Below are positions 44,628 through 56,492 of a stretch of DNA of 64,000 bases, piece by piece; the first letter of the stretch is position 1, and every line of letters starts with the position of its first letter. The notes below the pieces were generated by a model. The model was given only the letters and a program-made list of their open reading frames with translations, was not told the DNA's origin and did not search any database. The stretch comes from Phytophthora hibernalis (taxonomy: Eukaryota > Oomycota > Peronosporomycetes > Peronosporales > Peronosporaceae). Where the stretch lies: assembly GCA_012656075.1 (NCBI GenBank), contig JAAKBF010000260.1:62001-126000 (forward strand), read 5' to 3'. The position numbers were made by a program, and so were the translations under genes.

Positions 44628-45681
44628 TTGCTTCCAGCAATGAACCTAGCAACGCCGGTCCGGCTCAGCTCTCCTCGACGTGTTTCTCTCGATGCCAACA
44701 CACCCATCCAAGACCGAGCAGCACAAGGCCCCAATCTTCGTCCCTCGCCGTACCAGAGGCGAAGTCCACGTCTTGAACTTCTGCGAGAAGCGGTTTCTTC
44801 GCACGATCCGTTGATCAAACTCTCAGTCGACGTACGATTGAAGAACACGGTCTACCAGCGTCTGTCATCGTCAGGGCGGATTGGCACGCACAGAGTTCAA
44901 TGCGACACATGGGACGAGATGAAGCTTTGGGACATCATCCAGCGCGAGTTGAATCCATTAGCTGTTCCGACTGGAACTCCACCAGTATGGACAGTTGATG
45001 AGCATGACCCAGCAATCGAGATGTTCGAGAAGTATACTTCCATGAGGATGAACACCAAGATGCTGAATCCATGGACAAGTGCGAAAGATCGTCGGCATCT
45101 GTCGCAAAACCAGCACGAAATAATCTTGCTCTCTGTCTACAAGTACGGCAACGATATATCGACCGTTGGCCAGCTTGCAGACTTTGAAGACCAGTGCATT
45201 AGTCCGGCCTCAACCGATCATGGAGGTGCTGCGACAGAAGAACTCCACCAACTCATGATCAGTTCACTGAAGGGGAAAGGGGGCGCTACGTTCACTGCAC
45301 CGGATATGTCATGCCGTCTATGGGCTTCATTCGTTCTCAAGAAACCAAGACCGCAACACGAGCGAGAAATCGCCAAGGGGCCGCCACCAAATCTGGTGAC
45401 TCAGTTCAGGCCTGCGTCAAACACAAGCGACCAACACTTACAGCGTGTGCAGCGTAAAAATGGCAAAGAAGGTCGTACAAGGCATGCAGGCAAAGATCAA
45501 GCACTTCGATCAAACGGTCCAAGTGCTACATACAGCTATCGTGTCGATGAACCAAATGCTGGATAATCATATGGATGTGATCGAGGCAATGGGTGAGGAT
45601 GTGGTGATACAACCAGATAGCACAGAGGTCACGTCCGCACTAGCTGCCATTCCTAAACAAGAGGACGTCGACCATGCCTAA
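44628..45681 (+). pseudogene. oomycete-type unknown protein with C-terminal coiled coil, one frame break
   Basis: The frame from 44628 (or the in-frame ATG at 44640) encodes about 270 coherent residues with no known domain: a Pro/Arg-rich N-terminus, a region around WDEMKLWDIIQRELNPL, and FEKYTSMRMNTKMLNPW. Near 45410 the sense continues in another phase (KKVVQGMQAKIKHFDQTVQV, then MNQMLDNHMDVIEAM), a clear coiled-coil-like helix, to the stop at 45681. Total length would be about 350 residues. It lies directly upstream of a transposase but on present evidence is a separate gene. Function is unknown. Confidence 0.5.
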
Positions 45682-46017
45682 CGCAACTAGTTCTTGATCA
45701 GCGATAAGCTCGAAATCTAAGCATTCATCTCTTCAATCTTCATCACTCGTTGTCATAATCAGGATCACCTCGCTCCGAAAACTTCAGCAAGTCGTTCACG
45801 ACGAATTGCTCAGCTTTTGATGTGCTCATGTAATCACACACACCCAGGGCCGACAAAGGAAGTTTATGTAAGTTTCAAAATAGTGACATTGTTGGCGACT
45901 TTCATTCGAATTTGTGAGAATAGCCTGAATCGAATAGATTTCGCGAATTGATTTCAAATCTATTCGTGCGATATTCAGCCAATCAAGTCACCAATTGACT
46001 CACAAAACCGACGAAGA
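45682..46017. other. spacer, no gene seen
   Basis: AT-rich leader of the following transposase. I found no terminal repeat that pairs with the 3' side of that gene. Confidence 0.4.
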
Positions 46018-47017
46018 TGGCAAGCATTCTGCAGGCGGTCAATGGGCGTCACGCGTCGACAAACACCATCATGCACGCCCTCTACGGCTACTTCTACCTG
46101 GGCTTGTCTAAACAGCGACTGGCGACGATCTACAACAAGCACATCAACACCATTTCGAACTGGATCTAACGCTTCGAGACCGACAACGATTACCAGCGAC
46201 GCTCTACAAAGCGGAACGGTCAGCTCACGGCAGAGCAGCGAGACTGGCTGCTGGACTTATACGCGAGGCACCCGGTTGTCATTTCTCGATGAAGCGAAGG
46301 CTGCGTTTGAACACAAACTCACACGCTTCAATTTCGATCTCAACGGTGCGGAAGGCACTGCGGCAGCATGGGCTCACATTGAAGGTTTTTGAACGATGGG
46401 CGATGAATATTAAGACAAGCGATATTGTACGCTTCACGCTGGAGCTGAACGTGATGAAGTGGTGCCAAATGAACATCCAGTTCCTCGATGAAGTCAGTTT
46501 TGACAACAGGGGCATGCTGCGCTCGCGTGGTTACTGTTTGAAGGGAAAGAAACTTGCGTTTCGTGGAGAGTTCAATCGGAAGGCACGGGTGTCGTTGCTT
46601 TGTTTCATCTCTGTGGATGACCTCGTGGAAACATTCAACACGGATGGGACGTTTGACCGCTCCAAATTCATCGAGTGCTGCCGTGTGCATGCGCATTCAC
46701 AGAAGACTGTTCACCCGTACCCAGGAAGAGGTTCCGTGTGGATTCTGGACGGTGCGAAGATCCATTGTCACTCTGACATTGACTACTACCTGCTGTCGCT
46801 AGGGATTATTCCTATGTTTCTCCCCGCATACTGCCCATTCTACAACACCATTGAGTACCTCTTTGGTTCGATCAAGAAATCATTCAAGCGGCAGTTCGTC
46901 GAGGGGTCCAAGCAAAACCAAGCCGTACTCATTGCAAATGTGCTCGAGCAGTTCCAAGATTTCGACATGACCAAGATTTTCGAGCCCTGCGGGTGGAGTG
47001 TAACCGGTGAGTTTTGA
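46018..47017 (+). pseudogene. Tc1/IS630-type transposase (DD34E), copy 2
   Basis: The ATG at 46018 begins an N-terminal helix-turn-helix (LSKQRLATIYNKHINTISNW) that is cut by a TAA at about 46168. After phase changes near 46280 and 46330 a 243-codon frame (46289-47017) holds an uninterrupted catalytic domain: D in FLDEVSFDNRG, D in SVWILDGAKIH and E in NTIEYLFG, with 34 residues between the last two, followed by SIKKSFKRQFVEG. The triad is intact, unlike the copy at 34.6-35.4 kb. As read it would lack the DNA-binding part. Confidence 0.78.
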
Positions 47018-47032
47018 ATTCGAATTTGAGAA

Positions 47033-47108
47033 AACGGACGACGCCATTGGCTCCACAGAGCAATTTTAGAGGTAAAATTGCTCTGCGGAGCCAATGGCGT
47101 CGTCCGTT
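47033..47108. repeat. near-perfect 36-bp inverted repeat after the transposase
   Basis: Arms 47033-47068 and 47073-47108 differ at one position and are separated by only 4 bp (GAGG), so they can form a long hairpin. The structure starts 15 bp after the transposase stop. Confidence 0.92.
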
Positions 47109-47111
47109 GAA

Positions 47112-47139
47112 TTTCTGTTCATTAGCCGATGAACAGAAA
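47112..47139. repeat. second hairpin, 11-bp arms
   Basis: TTTCTGTTCAT (47112-47122) and its exact complement (47129-47139) surround a 6-bp loop, right behind the larger hairpin. Confidence 0.85.
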
Positions 47140-48503
47140 ATCAAATTTCAACTTCCAAAAGGAGACATTTGTTTTGAGCGACCATAACTTTTGCGGATCT
47201 CAACTCAAAGTGGAGAGGAAGTGTTCTTTCCAACGGTGTGCCTAAATCGCGATTCGTACCTAGGTTGATTAGTATCACGGTGTTTGCCGCGGTCTCATGT
47301 GCATGTATGAAAGCTGTGGGGTTCAAGCAAGGCGCCCTTCTGCTTGAGCCTATCCTTGATAATCCAAACTGAAGTGTACTTCTTGACTGGAAAGGTTTTC
47401 GTGGCGAGTGTTCGTTACGCCACCGAGTTCCCGGCAAAGGGAGAACCGTAATCCGTTATTTACCTTGCCAAATTAGTACATTTGTCACAAAGCTTTGCTC
47501 TACCGCGATACAAATTCGTTTGCAAATCTTTTAACCTGGAAGAATTTATTGGTCCCACCTTTCTCCTTTTGGGAGCTCTGTAACTGTATTGCTGTTGAGA
47601 GCACTACTGTATACATGTATGACAAACCGAGGCACCGTCGTTTGCGCAAAGCTGTTTGTCATCCAGCAGCATTATTATCAACGATATGAACATCAGTTGC
47701 TCAGCAGATCGATGATGTTTTATGAGATTTGCCTACATGTACAAGCAGCAAAACCGCGAAGATCATTTACTAATGAGAAACTCTGTGTGCCGGGGTTTTG
47801 CTGTTTGCCAGGCAAATGATGCGAAGCAGGACTTCGCAACCTACATGTGGTTAATAATGCGTGCGTTGGAGTAAGTTCTGTTACTGTTGTAACTGAGACT
47901 CAGTGACGCGAAATACTTGTACAGTAAAGCCACTATGTCATGATTTAGGTTCTCTAACGGCTTCAATTGCATCAACGGTGCATCTATTCTAGATAATTCG
48001 TAGTTTGCTCCCGGTCTTTGGTTGCCATATTTACAGCTTGACTTCTTTCTGGGCTGGATCCAACAAAACGAGCATAGAACAGTCGTCCATTTCAAATTGG
48101 AATTCACAAGAACTGAAATTGTAAAAGTGAGGTTGTTCAGAGCCAGTGGGCAAGACCAAGGAGGGAATTGAGGATGGCCGCGCGCCCCAAAGGCCTTAGC
48201 AAGGTTGAGGCGTGGAGAGGCGTACATGTACAGATCCGACAACCTGATGTACCGCTGGAGCGATTCCGCATGGGTTTGTTGGGCAGGATAATTGGTAACG
48301 AATCGTTACTAACGATGCCGCCCTGAGGGTTGGTGCCACAGCTAGATCCTACATGTAGTGGTAACGAACAATGTTCGTAATATCATTACCCCGTCATCTA
48401 CTAGACAAATCTCGTAAAATATCATCGATCGAGGAATCTGCTTTCGCAACCAGTTCCCGATTTACTCTTCATCTATCAAGTCTTCGTCTGCCGCTCCACC
48501 TCA
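47140..48503. other. spacer, no gene seen
   Basis: No gene is supported; frames on both strands (for example 47841-48242 minus) show no recognisable features. Confidence 0.5.
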
Positions 48504-48912
48504 ATGCGCCTCCTCCGAACCACACTCATGGCGATTGCGATCGTCCTGCTTGCCGTAAATGACATCGATGCCTTTTCACTCAACCAGCAAAAGGTCGGCG
48601 ATGACTTCATCCGCCTCGGTGTTTCCGACTCGCTCGCTCAAAGGTACCAGCGAGCGATTTCTGAGGGGCAATGATGACAAAACAATTGCTACGGACGATA
48701 ACAGTCTTTCTGACGAGGAGAGGGTAGCGGTCCCCTCGTCGCTTCAAAACTTTGCCAACAAGATGTCAAGAGAGTTGTTCGTAGCCCTGAAAAAGGCGGG
48801 CAACACTCCTGGTCGCTTGGCTGAAAAGCTCAAAATCGGAAGCCCTGGAACGCCAGGCATCTACAACAGGCTCTACAAGAGGTACAGCGCTTGGTACGGG
48901 TCATTGAGCTAA
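48504..48912 (+). pseudogene. small RxLR-EER effector, one frame break
   Basis: The ATG at 48504 gives a signal peptide (MRLLRTTLMAIAIVLLAV). The RxLR motif RFLR and the EER motif (DEER) are in the next phase and run to the stop at 48912, so the frame must change between about 48575 and 48600. The C-terminal part is short (about 60 residues, ending YKRYSAWYGSL) and has no WY module. Total length would be about 135 residues, normal for a small effector. An inverted partner lies at 49050-49530. Confidence 0.75.
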
Positions 48913-49049
48913 AAAGGGATTTTGCAAACAAACAAGGTACTGTACCGAGAGGAGAATTCAACAAAGAGACAGCAAAAATGAAACATTCAATGAAAAAGGT
49001 TCCCCACTTTACTGTAATCGTATACACCGTCAAAATCGATAGATAGGAA

Positions 49050-49530
49050 TTACCCCGAACTATAAATCGAGTCCGTTTTTGTCAATTTGGTGATGTAGCC
49101 AGGCTGAAAGTGGACGGTTTTTAAACTTTTAACTTTTAAAAAGTTATTCAACATGTCGAAAATTGGATTGTTGGTCAGGTACCTTTTTGCTTGGAAGATC
49201 CCTCCGTACCACATAGCGATACCATTTGGCGTACCCTTGTAGAGAACCTGTATAATACATGTGGTAGATACTTGTACCCGACTTTCCTGCGCTCTCGATC
49301 TTGAGCTTTCAGCCAAACGGGCTGGAGTGGTTTTAAGCAACGAAGGGACACGTGCTCTGCCCTCGATGTCGGTATTGCCCGTTGCAAACTCATTGCCATT
49401 GTTACCCCTCGGAAATCGCTCGCCGGTACATTGGCCCTCCACGAGCGAGTGAGTCGGTAACTCTGACTCGGATGAAGTCATCGAAGACCGCTTGCCTGGT
49501 TGAGTGAAGAAGGCGATGGGCGGCGTGTCT
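49050..49530 (-). pseudogene. small RxLR-like effector, inverted partner, degenerate
   Basis: This is the paralogue of 48504-48912 on the opposite strand. The stretch around MTSSESELPTHSLVEG matches its partner, but the signal peptide is missing, RFLR has become RFPR, and the EER region is lost (DIEGRARV). The downstream part shares only YKGTPNGIAMWYG with the partner. It is a pseudogene in tail-to-tail (convergent) orientation with it. Confidence 0.6.
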
Positions 49531-49696
49531 GGGCTGCGTCTGTTGCCACATCAGTTTTCATGAACCGTGGTAGAATGTCTGGCATACGTGCTGGAAAAAC
49601 TTCACGAAAGTCTGTATTTAGGCAAAAATGGATGTACAAAACAAACGAGGACAGTGTAGGTAGTAGGTCCTACGAGCTTGTGATGAGCTTGTGCCT

Positions 49697-52600
49697 CTAG
49701 GCGCGTGCATGCGTGAGCGGTGGCGCAGCGTGTGCAGGTGTTTCGTACATTTGGTAGCCGGCACCGGGCGTCGCGTTGCCTCTCTGTCCGCCAGCATTGG
49801 ACTTCGACCGAACGCGACTGAGGTTTCGTTGACGAGCACCAGGAGTTCTGGACGCGCGAGTCGCACGGTCAGCACGCATGCGAGCTGCACGTTCGCGGTC
49901 GCGTTCACCTTCGGCCTTGGTGGAGATGACACCGTTCTTCTTGGTACCGGCACCCAGTAGCAGCACGAGTGCAACGACGCAGAGACCGGCGATCGCGTAC
50001 AGATACAGATACTCGTTCTCCATCATCGTGTCGTGCGTGTGCATGTACACGTATCCGAGATTCGGCAAGTAGAACATCGCAAACAAAAACGTCGTCGATG
50101 AAGCACGGCCACGCGTCGTGAACATACCCACACAGGCCGTCCACGGAGGTGAACTTGTCCCCAGTCCCATGAAAAAGTACATGAGCATGACCACCAGACT
50201 GACGTACAGACCTGAACCTTCCGGGTTACCTAGCAGATCCGACGATTCGTTGAAGCCGAGCAAACCCGCACAACCAGCCACGGGGATCAGTGTCGCGAAC
50301 AGGATGGACTTGTGGTCCAGCTTGTCGATGAAGAAGAAGGAGATGACAGCACCCGAGACTTGCAGCGCCATACCGTTCACGAACAACTGGTCCTGGTCGG
50401 TGTACTCGCTCGCACCCTTGTAGCTGATGAAAGCGTTCAAGAAACCCGTCGTCAGCGCCGACACCAGCATAAGGAACAGGCCGATAAGGAACTTGAAAGG
50501 ACCCGAGCCACCATCGTCGCCAGTCTCTTCCTCGCGCATGACCTTGAGCTCGTCGTGAACGTCAGGCTTACGACGCAGAATGACAAGACAGGCCTCACAC
50601 GCCTCCCAGCCCTTACGGTCCAGCACCCAGTACGGACTCTCGGGGAAAACGTTGACCACCGGAGCGACCAACGCGATGACAATGCAGGCAGCGAACGTCT
50701 GCCAGATCCATCCCAACTGGTTCACAGTCGCGAAAATACCACCAAGCAGGCTGCCGGCAATGAAGCCGATGCCCAGTAACAAAATAGCCTTCCCACGCAT
50801 CTCCTTGGTCGAGATCTCGTAGATGTAGATCGCAAGCGATGGCAGCAGAATACCGCAAGACGCACCAAGCAGACCGATACCAGGCATTAGGAGAGTTGAA
50901 CGAAGGTCGTCGTTAGCACTGACAGCCACCATACCAAGCGTGCTGAACATACCACCGGCAACGATGGACAAACGACGGCCGAGGAAATAGTTCAGGAACC
51001 CAGCAATAATCGTGCCGACGATGCATGCACCGTACAGCATGAAGGTGGTCGTGCCGTCGCCAACATTGCCACTGAGCACGCCGTCGTAAGTCACAACATA
51101 ACTCGCAAAACTGGCCGACTGCTCTAGTGTTGAGAGCAGGTTGAATAGCCAACCAACACCAATGCCACCCAAAATGCCCATGAAGGCAGCCAGCGAGAAC
51201 GCGTACTGCGACGATGCCGACATGACCTTCGAGAAGCCTTCGTTGTACATCATACGCGTCTGGATAACGTTCAAGAATGGGATGCAGGACAAAATCACCA
51301 GCGGGATGATCATACCTGTGCAGAAGATAAAGTCGAACAGGAACTGCAGCTGCTGGAACATCGGGATGCTGGCGATGGATGAGCCCGGGAAGCTCCACAT
51401 GCGGAAGCACTCGTTGATGCCGTACAAGGCAGCCACGTAGGCGAAGAAAAGCGAGATTGAGTATGTGAAGCTCCAGTCCAAGACGATCGAAGTCGCCAAG
51501 AAGTACGCCGCGACCCAAATGGTCATGGTACCCAAGTAGATAACCGCGCGAGTCACAGGGCTCATGGAGCGCATGCCCACACCGATGCCGTGGAAAACAC
51601 CCAAAAGAACGACCGTCGCAACGGCAGCACCAAACGAGTAGGCAACATACATCACATCGGACGTCTCGAGAGTAGCCACGTAGAACATAAGCAGGAAGTG
51701 TCGACACTCACGGAGAATGACGGTGACACGCGAAATCATGTTCGACGCGTGGAGCTGCTCCAGGTCGCCCTTCCACCAGCCTACCCATCCGCCCTTGTTG
51801 GCCGGGTCGTCATCCTGGTAGTCTTCGGGAGCGAACATCCACATGCACCACTGCTGGATGTCCACCTTCGTTTTCCTGAAGTCAAGACCGTCACTGTTGA
51901 ACAGGAACGGACCCACAACCCACAGAATGGAAATGAACCACACTGAGAACGTCTGCACACCGTAAGCCTGAGAAGTATCACAGTAGTCGGACGCGAAAGT
52001 GTTGTCGTTGGCCGAGGCGTCCGTCTGACAAATGTAGAAATTACCGAACGTCAAATACACAAGACACAATCCAATAAGCTCCCAAGCTTTTCGGTAATGT
52101 GAACTTGCGTACGCTTTGTACAGCAACACCAGTGTTTCACGAGAGATCTTGAAACCACGACCCGTGGCCTGGTACTTGGCACCACCGTGAACGATGTTAT
52201 TGTCGAAGTAGTGCATCGTCGTACCAACTTGAAACACGAAGAAAGCAGGGCCGAGTGTGATGATCATATCGATGAAACGCGTCATACCACGAACCAGACC
52301 ACCTTCACCGAAGTACACACACATCAGCGGAAGCATCAAGAAGGTACCGGCTTGGATGTAGAACTGAGTGTTCAAAACAGCCTTTAGGTCCGTGAACACA
52401 CGTTCGTCGAAGTTATTGGCAATGTTCTCGGTAATCACCGAAGTCGTGTTCATGTCGTACACGATCTGCTGCTGCACACCAGCAAGAGCCAGGTACACCT
52501 TGCAGTACATGTACACGAACGTCGTCACAATCGTCATCCAGGTAGCGAAGTAAAAACCTGTGTGCGAGTAGTACATCGAGTTCAGACGGAAGAAATCCAT

Positions 52601-55600
52601 GAACTGACCCATTCGGTGAGCCTCACGCGCCAGCGCAGTTTCACCGGCACCGTTGGCCAGCTTACCCTCGAACATCGAAATCTGGGAAAGAGCCACATCA
52701 CGACCCTTACCACACTGCATGAACTCCACGTGCGTCACCACACCACCACGAAGGGTGGCATTGAATCCGGCGAACACATCCTCGGACAAATTGATGCCCT
52801 TACTAGCCTTGGACACACCACCACGAGGCATGGCAATGATCTTGTCGAAAATATCGGGGTGACCGTAGTGCATTCGGACGTATAGTGGGTCAGCCAGCAC
52901 ACGCTGCGACAGCGTCACGAACACCAGCTCTTGCCACGATTTGAACTTCGACAGCGAAGAAGCATTACCAGTGAAAATGTGCTCACGCATACCAATAATC
53001 GACACGGGTTTCTTCGAAGGGTGCAGGTCAGCGGTCACCAGAAGCTGCGGCATTTTCAGACACTCCTCGAAGTAGTGCTGCTGGTTCATATCAATAGTCT
53101 GCAAGTACTCGCCACGCGTGAACGGAAGCGCGTTGTTCTGGTTCTCGGGCTTACCCTCACCAAGAATTGGATCGCCGGGCAGCTCGTAACGGTACACCTC
53201 GGCAATTTCGTTGCCCTCGCTCTTGATCAAGACAGAGTCGAATTGTTTGCCTCCGTCCGCCACAATGGTGTCAACGTACGCCACACGTAGGTTCGGGTAC
53301 GTCTTCAAAAGATAGTCAATGTCATCGGCCTGGGGCTTGTTCTCAGCACGGTGCTTACCGTACACTTGACAAGCACAGATGTACGAGAATTTCAGGCGCA
53401 CCATGTCCTCCAGTTGAGCCTGCTTCTGCTCGGCCGTCTTGCCGGGACTCGATCCAATCTCCAACCAGTGCAGAATCTTGATGGCATCTTCGTACAGCAT
53501 CATACCCTGAACAGTACGAGCCAGCGTCTGACCACGGTAGGAAGCCCAGAGACGAATCTCCAACGGGTAGTTCGCCTGCGCTTCTTCAGCCGAGCCCACA
53601 TCAATACGCTCCAAGAAGTTCTCCCACTCCTCCGGGTGAATCGTAATAAGGTACTTGAGAATGGTAATGTTCTTGCCCTTCTCTTCGACCTTCTTGAAGA
53701 CTGGGTGGTTCACTAGCGGATCGTTCAGCTCTGACAGCGAGATCAGCACACTTTCACTGTAGTAAGGGGTCACGACAGAGAACGAGTGCATTTCCTTCAC
53801 CGACGTCAACTGCGGGATGTCCATTAGAAGCGATTTCATAAAGAAACCAAGACGACGCTGCGCCTCTGGAACACGCGGCATCGCATCAGCCTTCTCCAAC
53901 GACATCAGCAGGTACGCGCGGGTAGCCGCACCCATTGCAGTATCGTTGTGAAACAGGTTCACTAAACCACGGGCAGCAAAAACGTATCCGTTCGCACTGG
54001 AACAGAACTTGGAGTTGCTGAACTTGGCAGCAAGTTCAGGGCGGTTGGCTAGAATGCGGATGGCGTTGAGCAAGTTCTCCATCTTCGTCACGAAGTTGCG
54101 CACGACGCCCATGGTGTGCACTCTGGATGTCGTCAAGTGCGAGGACTGAGCGTCCGGGTCGGGCAGATCCATCACGGCCTCCAAGAACTCCATCGATACA
54201 GTGCGTAGTTGCACAAGACTCTTAGCATCGAACGTGCTCATGAAGCTACCGTTGGCAGCAATCGCCTCCATTTGACGAAGCGCGTCTAGAATGTCCGCAT
54301 CATCGCTGCCGAGCAGAGCCTCCATCACGTACATGCTGGCCGTGAAGAAGCTGCGCACCGCAGACAGGCAATCCTTCTGTACCATGTACACCTGAAGCTG
54401 CGAGTCGCCCTTGCCTTCCTTGCCCAGCTTGACCGTGTAGTCAAGAGCCTCCACCAGCTTTCCAGCAGACAGAAACACGGGCTCGAATACATCACCGGAG
54501 CTCTGAATGTCGTATTGCAAGATGGCAGCCTCCTTGTCGTCCACCAGGTCTCCCTCACGGAACGAGTTCACGATCTCGTTCCACACAACCACGAAACGCA
54601 GCATCATCTGCGACTGGTACGCGGCAGCAGAGCCATCGGCAGCGGCATCGTTCGAGCGAGCGAGGTTAGTCACCACCTTCTGGTCGAAAAGCTGAGGCGC
54701 GACGCGGAAGGCCTTGGTGATCTCCTTGATGCCGTGAATTTCACCAGTCTTCATGATGAGTCCCTGGACGCCACCAAGCGTAGCCTGGAAAATCGTAAAG
54801 TAGATTTGCGTGTCGTAGTTGAAGATGAACACCACCGGCATCCACAGCGCAAGGATCACACCGAAGTTGTGGAACGACACAACGTTGCTGCCGTACTCCA
54901 GTTCCATCTCGTAGATGGCCAGCGACGGGAGGATCAGCGGACGCACCAGGATGAAGTACGAGACGAACGCTTTGAGCGCCCACAGAATCACCCAGAAGGT
55001 AATATACTTGATCTGGTAGCTAAGCGGGGTGCCATGTTACGTCCCACGAAACACGACTCACCTTCACGGATGAACTTGGCCGCGAATGTCTTGGTAACCA
55101 TCGACGGAGCAAAAGCCTGGATAGTCATGACCAATGCACCAGGCATAATGTAAGCAATCGAAGCGGGAGCGGCCTTGTCCAGCAGTTCCGTATTCTTGCT
55201 CGTAATGAGTGGAGTGTAAATCATCAATCCGAAGATACCAGCAAATGCTCCGTTCCAGAGCATACGAAGTACCAAAGCACCTCCGTAGTTGAACGACCGT
55301 GACGAGGTCGCAGATGCCTCACTCGCCGTCAGCAAATGCCATCCGTGACACGCTTCTAACACAGTCTTACAAAAACCCATAGTGGAAAGTGCACACACAA
55401 TACCCACATACGTGAGTTTGACATCCTGTTGCTGGTAAGGTTCCACCACTTCGCCCATAGAACCAAACTGAGCAAACCACTGTTGTCCGCCACTGGGTGA
55501 AATGGCCGAAATGAAGCCAATAGCCATAAGCACCATCATGAACATCATGTTGAACTGGAAAATGCGGTAGTAGTTCAGCACCAATGTGAAAATACTACGG

Positions 55601-56440
55601 TGTTCGTAGTACGTCTTGGTGTGTTTCTTGGTCAATTCTTCCCCAATGTGGGTAATATCGATATTCAAGCAGTACTTTTTCCAAAAGTACTCGTTGATAT
55701 CGTCGTAATTCCGCACTTGGGTATGTTCCAAATTCTTCCCGAGACTGTTTTTCCGCTGCATGTTGCTAGCCTCCTTCCAAATGGGGCGTACAACCTGGCG
55801 GAGGTACCATCCTTCGGGTACTTTTTGCTGTCCGAGGAAGTCTTGGTTCAACATGCCAACTGCTTGGTGGTACATGTAGCAGAGACACTCCGGCATGTGT
55901 CGCAGATTGGCGGCCTCCCCATAACAGAAGGAAGAGCATGATGTCCATGTGAAGTGGGTTCTTCAAGTCTCCTTGCGCCTGACCGTTGTAACTGACGCTG
56001 GACGCGCCAATAAACTGACACCACTCGATGTAGTTGCTCATGAGCTTCTTGTGCAACGTCACGACATGGTGACCAGGCGGATCTTGAGGTTTGGCTCGGG
56101 CTTTGGCATTGGCCAATAACAGCAGCACGTGCTCTCGTTGGTTGTCTACGGAGCCCGACTGGAAGCCGAACTTGTTGTACAAAACCTCACAGCAAAAGTC
56201 CACGGACACTTCGTCCGCAAAGTCACCTTCAAGGCCTCCGCCTCGTGCCTGGTGGCCGCCCTGGGTCGTGGGAGGGAGCACGTCCATCATGCTGAGACGG
56301 TCGCCGAACGTGCCGCGTCCATCTCCGTGGTTCAGGTGCGACTTGTTGCTGGACGTGTTGCGCTTGCGGTCGGCGTCGAGTTGGAAGTAGTTGGAGCCGG
56401 CGCGACGGCGGTCCATCTTGCCGCCGGGCGTCGTGGCCAT
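49697..56440 (-). CDS. FKS-type 1,3-beta-glucan (callose) synthase fused to a sugar-transporter-like MFS domain
   Basis: The start at 56440 (MATTPGGKMDRRR) and the stop at 49697 give about 2,248 residues. A short hydrophilic N-terminus leads into the FKS1 domain 1 region (EWCQFIG, MPECLCYMYHQ), then a first membrane cluster. The large GT48 catalytic region follows with RLWASYRGQTLARTVQGMM (about 53.55 kb), GEGKPENQNNALPFTRGEYL (about 53.15 kb), HYGHPDIFDKI and CGKGRDVALSQISMFEGKLA (about 52.7 kb), and a second membrane cluster. From about 51.1 kb an MFS sugar-transporter-like domain begins: FLGRRLSIVAGGM, YIYEISTKEMRGKAI and FPESPYWVL are typical signatures. The tail is basic and hydrophilic. 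The middle third is in another phase between 55896 and 54988; breaks fall at C run 55917-55920 (two bases) and G run 55025-55028 (one base), so I think the gene is intact and the breaks are assembly errors. The product would make cell-wall glucan or callose at the plasma membrane. Confidence 0.9.
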
Positions 56441-56477
56441 CGCAGGAGTGATGGTCGATTCCGCACTAAGGAGACGC

Positions 56478-56492
56478 TAATGCGCAATGGGA
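56478..56492 (-). promoter_or_regulatory. possible initiator of the glucan synthase gene
   Basis: The minus strand reads TCCCATTGCGCATTA, a partial match to the oomycete Inr/FPR consensus, about 38 bp before the ATG at 56440. Confidence 0.35.

Noticed and set aside
44312..44848. 178-codon minus-strand frame overlapping the unknown gene at 44.6 kb
   Set aside because: The plus-strand reading is longer, continues with a coiled coil and is protein-like; the minus frame has no features.
50118..55153. Many plus-strand open frames opposite the glucan synthase, up to about 210 codons
   Set aside because: They are antisense shadows caused by the codon composition of the long real frame; none has a domain or promoter.
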